Shown here piece after piece: positions 5,292 to 8,796 of a stretch of 8,796 bases of DNA. The notes beneath the pieces are model-generated. The model did not search any database. It saw only the letters and a program-made list of their open reading frames with translations, and was not told the DNA's origin. Numbering within the stretch: the first letter of the stretch is position 1; the number at the start of each line of letters is the position of its first letter. Location of the stretch: contig CACWUI010000043.1 in NCBI GenBank assembly GCA_902764045.1, forward strand, positions 7,363 to 16,158, in the 5' to 3' direction. The position numbers and the translations under genes were made by a program. Origin of the DNA: an uncultured Lachnospiraceae bacterium. GTDB taxonomy: Bacteria > Bacillota > Clostridia > Lachnospirales > Lachnospiraceae.

Positions 5292-6632
5292 TTATTCAAC
5301 AATATCGCCTATCAGGTCGTATTCCGTGGAACCGGTTATCTTCACCTTCACAAAGGTTCCGGAAACCATGTCTCTTGAGGTGGAGTCCGTCGGTGTGATA
5401 AACACGTTTCCGTCCACTCCCGGAGCATCCCTGTATGTACGTCCCACATACACATCATCCTCGGGAATATACCCGTCGATAACGGCCTGCATCACGCGCC
5501 CCACAAAGCTTGCGGATCTCTTCTTTGAGATCTCCTGCTGCAGTTCCATTATCTCATTCCGTCTCTCATTCTTTATCTCCTCAGGTATCTGACCGGAAAA
5601 CTTCTCGGCCGGCGTCCCTTCCTCCGGAGAATATGTAAAGACTCCCAGACGGTCAAATTCATGGAACTTAACGAAATCCTTAACTGTCCTGTGGTCGTAA
5701 TCCCTCTCACCCGGAAAACCGCTTATAAGGGTGGTACGGATACATATATCGGGTATTTTGGCGCGCAACTTCTTTATGATCTTTTCGATATGCTTTTTAT
5801 CCGTCTTTCTTCCCATATATTTCAGCACGGAGTCAGAGGCGTGCTGAATGGGCATATCGATATAATTGCAAAGCTTCGGCTCGTTTTGCATGAGATTTAT
5901 CAGATCGTCGGTTATCTCCTCGGGATAACAGTACAGAAGCCTTATCCACTCAAGCCCCTGTATGCCGGCAAGCCCCTTTATCAGTCTCACCAGCATCTTA
6001 TGCTTACCCGGAAGATCGGTTCCGTACTTTGTAACCTCCTGGGCCACAAGGATGATCTCCTTGGCACCTCCTGCCACCAGATCCCTGGCCCTGCCCAGAA
6101 GATAGTTCATGGGATAGCTTCTGTATCTGCCCCTTACCTTGGGTATGATACAGTATGTACAGTTCTTATCGCACCCCTCGGCGATCTTCAGATATTCATA
6201 CCAGCCCCCTGTCACACAGACCCTGTCAGCCTTGACCACAGGCAGACGGTCTATAGGGTCAAGAAAATATTTTTCCTTTTTTTCAAGGGCTGATTCCACG
6301 GCCTCATCTATCCGGTCAATGGATGCAGTGCCTACTATGGCATCGATCTCAGGGATCTCTCTTAATATCTCGTCCTTATAACGCTGACCAAGACACCCGG
6401 TTACTATAAGAGCCTTACACTGACCTGACTTTTTATGCTCCGCCATCTCAAGAATGGATTCTATGCTTTCTTTTTTGGCATCATGAATAAAGCAGCAGGT
6501 GTTTATGATGATAATATCCGCCTCTGCTTCATCGTTTGTAAGCTCATATTCTTTTTGTTTCAGAAGTCCCAGCATCTCCTCGGTGTCCACAAGGTTCTTG
6601 TCACAGCCTAAGGAGACAAATAATATTTTCAT
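5292..6632 (-). CDS. rimO: Ribosomal protein S12 methylthiotransferase RimO
   Basis: RimO is a radical-SAM enzyme that adds a methylthio group to a conserved aspartate of ribosomal protein S12. The 446-residue length is normal. The N-terminal methylthiotransferase domain has the three iron-sulfur cysteines Cys10 (SLGCDKNLVDTE), Cys46 (INTCC) and Cys80 (VTGCLGQR). The radical-SAM domain has the CxxxCxxC triad Cys154, Cys158 and Cys161 in AEGCDKNCTYCIIPK. A C-terminal TRAM domain follows from about residue 377. SLGCxKNLVD and GRTYRDAPGVDGNVFI in the TRAM domain point to RimO rather than the tRNA enzyme MiaB. The ATG (6630-6632) overlaps the valS stop by four bases (ATGA) and only a weak, distant AAAGGA is seen, so its translation is probably coupled to valS. 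An extra Cys47 sits next to Cys46. Confidence 0.96.
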   Translation of the reverse strand: MKILFVSLGCDKNLVDTEEMLGLLKQKEYELTNDEAEADIIIINTCCFIHDAKKESIESILEMAEHKKSGQCKALIVTGCLGQRYKDEILREIPEIDAIVGTASIDRIDEAVESALEKKEKYFLDPIDRLPVVKADRVCVTGGWYEYLKIAEGCDKNCTYCIIPKVRGRYRSYPMNYLLGRARDLVAGGAKEIILVAQEVTKYGTDLPGKHKMLVRLIKGLAGIQGLEWIRLLYCYPEEITDDLINLMQNEPKLCNYIDMPIQHASDSVLKYMGRKTDKKHIEKIIKKLRAKIPDICIRTTLISGFPGERDYDHRTVKDFVKFHEFDRLGVFTYSPEEGTPAEKFSGQIPEEIKNERRNEIMELQQEISKKRSASFVGRVMQAVIDGYIPEDDVYVGRTYRDAPGVDGNVFITPTDSTSRDMVSGTFVKVKITGSTEYDLIGDIVE

Positions 6633-8796
6633 AGCTTAGAAAGATTTTCCTTTACGTTTTCAAGCATCTGCTTATACTTCTCAAGCTTTTCACGCTCTTC
6701 CGCGATCTTTGCTTCAGGCGCTTTAGCCACAAAATTCTCGTTGGCAAGCATGCCTTCGCATCTTTTCACCTCGCCCTCAAGACGCTTCATCTCCTGTGTA
6801 AGCTTTTGCTTTTCCTCTTCCAAGTCCACCAGGTCGCTTAAGGGGATGTAAACCATGGCATTTTCAATGACCGCCGTTACGCACTGTGATGACAGATCGT
6901 CGGCATTTTCTTTTATTAACACTTCCTGTGCTCCTGACAAAAGCCTGAAAAATGCGTGCCCCTTTTCAAATACATCAAGTATATCTTTTTTGTCCGTCAC
7001 CACGTATATATCAAGCTTCTTTGAGGGCGGCACATTCTTCTCGGCACGTATGCCGCGGACAGCCTTCACCGCATCCTGTATGTTTTTAGTGGCGCTCTCC
7101 TCTTCGGGGAAGTCAAGATCATCGCTGTACTCCGGCCACTTCGAGATGACCACGGACTCCTCTTCGGACTGTATGGCACAGAACACCTCTTCCGTTACGA
7201 AAGGCATAAAGGGATGAAGAAGCTTTAAGATGCTTATGAGCACCTTCTTTAATGTCCATATGGCAGCAGCCTTGGTGTCGTCAGCGTCGTTATAAAGGCG
7301 TGACTTGACCATCTCCACATACCAGTCGCAGAATTCATCCCATGCAAAGGCATCTATCTTATCGTAGGCGATACCCAGCTCGTATTTGTTCAGATTGTCG
7401 GTAACATCCTTTATAAGTCTGTTCACGCCGGAAAGGATCCACTTGTCCGCATCGGTAAGATTTTCCGGCATAGGATCTGAAGGGTTTATCTCCGAGTTCT
7501 CATCGTTCATCATAATGAACCTGGCGGAGTTCCATATCTTATTTGCAAAATTTCTTGCAGCCTCCACCCTGGACATGAAAAATCTCATGTCGTTTCCGGG
7601 GGAAGTGTTTGAAATAAGTGACGCGCGAAGGGCATCCGCCCCGTACTTTTCAATAACGTCAATGGGATCGATGCCGTTCCCTAAAGACTTACTCATCTTG
7701 CGCCCCTGCTCATCCCGTACAAGACCGTGGAATAACACGTCCCTGAAAGGTGGCTTTCCCATGTGCTCGTATCCGGAAAAGATCATCCTGATGACCCAGA
7801 AAAACAATATGTCATATCCCGTAACCAACACGGATGTGGGATAAAAATAATCAAGCTCTTCGGTCTTCTCAGGCCACCCCAGTGTGGAAAAAGGCCAGAG
7901 TGCAGAGGAGAACCAGGTATCAAGTGTGTCCTCGTCCTGTCTTACGCTGCCGCCGCATTTGGGACATTCTCCCGGAGCTTCTTCCGCCACGGTTATATGC
8001 CCGCAGGAATCGCAATAATACGCAGGGATACGATGCCCCCACCAGAGCTGGCGGGATATGCACCAGTCCCTGATATTGTCCGTCCAATGATAATAGGTTT
8101 TTTCTATGCTTGAAGGTATCAGTCTTATCTCACCGGACTTAACGCCTTCAACGGCAGGCTCAATAATATCCTGCATCCTTACAAACCACTGCTCCTTTAT
8201 CATGGGCTCAACGGTGGTGCCGCACCTGTCATGGGTACCCACGTTATGCAAATGCTCTTTTATGCCCACAAGAAGTCCCTGAGCCTCAAGATCGGCAAGC
8301 ACCGCTTTCCTTGCCTCGTATCTGTCCATGCCCTGATATCTGCCGCCGTTTTCATTTACGGTGGCGTCGTCATTTAAAATGTTTATCTGGGGAAGGTCAT
8401 GTCTTTCACCTACCGCAAAATCGTTGGGATCATGGGCCGGGGTGATCTTAACAACACCGGTCCCGAACTCCATATCCACATATTCATCGGCTATCACGGG
8501 GATCTCACGTCCCACAAGGGGAAGGGTCACGGTCTTTCCCACCAGATCCTTATATCTTTCATCCGCAGGGTTTACCGCAACAGCAGTATCACCCAGCATG
8601 GTCTCCGGTCTGGTGGTGGCAAGCTCCACAAACCTGCTTTCTTCGCCGGTCACGGGATATTTGATGTGATAAAATTTGCCGTCCTTTTCCTCGTACTCAA
8701 CCTCTGCATCTGAAATGGAGGTTTTACATACGGGACACCAGTTAATGATCCTTGCCCCTTTATAAATCAGGCCCTTATCATAAAGATTGATAAAAG
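6629..8796 (-). CDS. valS: Valyl-tRNA synthetase, N-terminus cut off by window edge
   Basis: This class I synthetase joins valine to tRNA-Val and edits mischarged threonine. The reading frame stays open to the window end, giving about 721 codons. Roughly the first 160-170 residues, including the HIGH motif, lie outside. Present in order are NWCPVCKTSISDAEVEYEEK (fragment residues about 19-38) and the CP1 editing domain with TTRPETMLGDTAVAVNP. Next comes a zinc-ribbon CxxC pair (CDSC and CPKC, about 7960-8020), then DTWFSSALWPFSTLGWP. After these come the KMSKS loop (7685-7699), the helical anticodon-binding domain, and the C-terminal coiled-coil arm typical of ValRS. A GTG at 8651-8653 is internal and not the start. 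Its stop overlaps the rimO start (ATGA). Regulation would sit upstream, outside the window. Confidence 0.98.
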   Translation of the reverse strand, partial: FINLYDKGLIYKGARIINWCPVCKTSISDAEVEYEEKDGKFYHIKYPVTGEESRFVELATTRPETMLGDTAVAVNPADERYKDLVGKTVTLPLVGREIPVIADEYVDMEFGTGVVKITPAHDPNDFAVGERHDLPQINILNDDATVNENGGRYQGMDRYEARKAVLADLEAQGLLVGIKEHLHNVGTHDRCGTTVEPMIKEQWFVRMQDIIEPAVEGVKSGEIRLIPSSIEKTYYHWTDNIRDWCISRQLWWGHRIPAYYCDSCGHITVAEEAPGECPKCGGSVRQDEDTLDTWFSSALWPFSTLGWPEKTEELDYFYPTSVLVTGYDILFFWVIRMIFSGYEHMGKPPFRDVLFHGLVRDEQGRKMSKSLGNGIDPIDVIEKYGADALRASLISNTSPGNDMRFFMSRVEAARNFANKIWNSARFIMMNDENSEINPSDPMPENLTDADKWILSGVNRLIKDVTDNLNKYELGIAYDKIDAFAWDEFCDWYVEMVKSRLYNDADDTKAAAIWTLKKVLISILKLLHPFMPFVTEEVFCAIQSEEESVVISKWPEYSDDLDFPEEESATKNIQDAVKAVRGIRAEKNVPPSKKLDIYVVTDKKDILDVFEKGHAFFRLLSGAQEVLIKENADDLSSQCVTAVIENAMVYIPLSDLVDLEEEKQKLTQEMKRLEGEVKRCEGMLANENFVAKAPEAKIAEEREKLEKYKQMLENVKENLSKL

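Noticed and set aside
4832..5398. Plus-strand open frame of 188 codons opposite pgsA and the end of rimO
   Set aside because: It is antisense to well-identified genes, has no recognisable domain or good ribosome binding site, and its composition is what the complement of a membrane-protein gene gives.
5661..6293. Plus-strand open frame of 210 codons opposite rimO
   Set aside because: It lies entirely antisense to rimO, whose cysteine motifs and length are intact. I see no independent coding signal.
7386..8113. Plus-strand open frames opposite valS
   Set aside because: They are antisense shadows of conserved ValRS sequence, with overlapping frames and no motifs.

Overview
The window reads as ordinary chromosomal housekeeping DNA from a low-to-mid GC Clostridia-type Firmicute, most likely a Lachnospiraceae member. 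This rests on the RecA, RNase Y and ValRS sequences, the strong AGGAGG-type ribosome binding sites, and the Firmicute pgsA–recA–rny neighbourhood. The family-level placement is my inference from protein flavour and has not been tested by a search. All seven genes lie on the minus strand. Coding density is very high, with no gene-free stretch longer than 98 bases, and I see no mobile element, CRISPR array, tRNA or rRNA.

In the direction of transcription (high to low coordinates) the layout is as follows. valS is valyl-tRNA synthetase with its N-terminus cut off by the window edge. It overlaps rimO (ribosomal protein S12 methylthiotransferase) by four bases. pgsA (phosphatidylglycerophosphate synthase) follows 11 bases after rimO. 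A well-formed promoter with an embedded LexA-like palindrome then precedes recA. After recA comes a secreted coiled-coil NlpC/P60-type cell-wall hydrolase related to PcsB/CwlO, which ends in a strong intrinsic terminator. recX (RecA modulator) follows, and last is rny (RNase Y), whose C-terminus is cut off by the other window edge.

Functionally, valS-rimO-pgsA looks like one translationally linked unit covering tRNA charging, ribosome modification and phospholipid synthesis. recA appears to begin its own DNA-damage-responsive unit. The wall hydrolase separates recA from its regulator recX, and a terminator lies immediately in front of the recX ribosome binding site. recX expression must therefore depend on read-through or on an unseen promoter. 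rny has a good candidate promoter inside the end of recX, and an inverted repeat sits about where its mRNA would begin.

I found no convincing undescribed system. The points most worth a second look are regulatory: the LexA-like operator at recA, the terminator at the recX start, the hairpin at the 5' end of the putative rny transcript, and the presence of a wall hydrolase where the recA-recX pair would often be contiguous.
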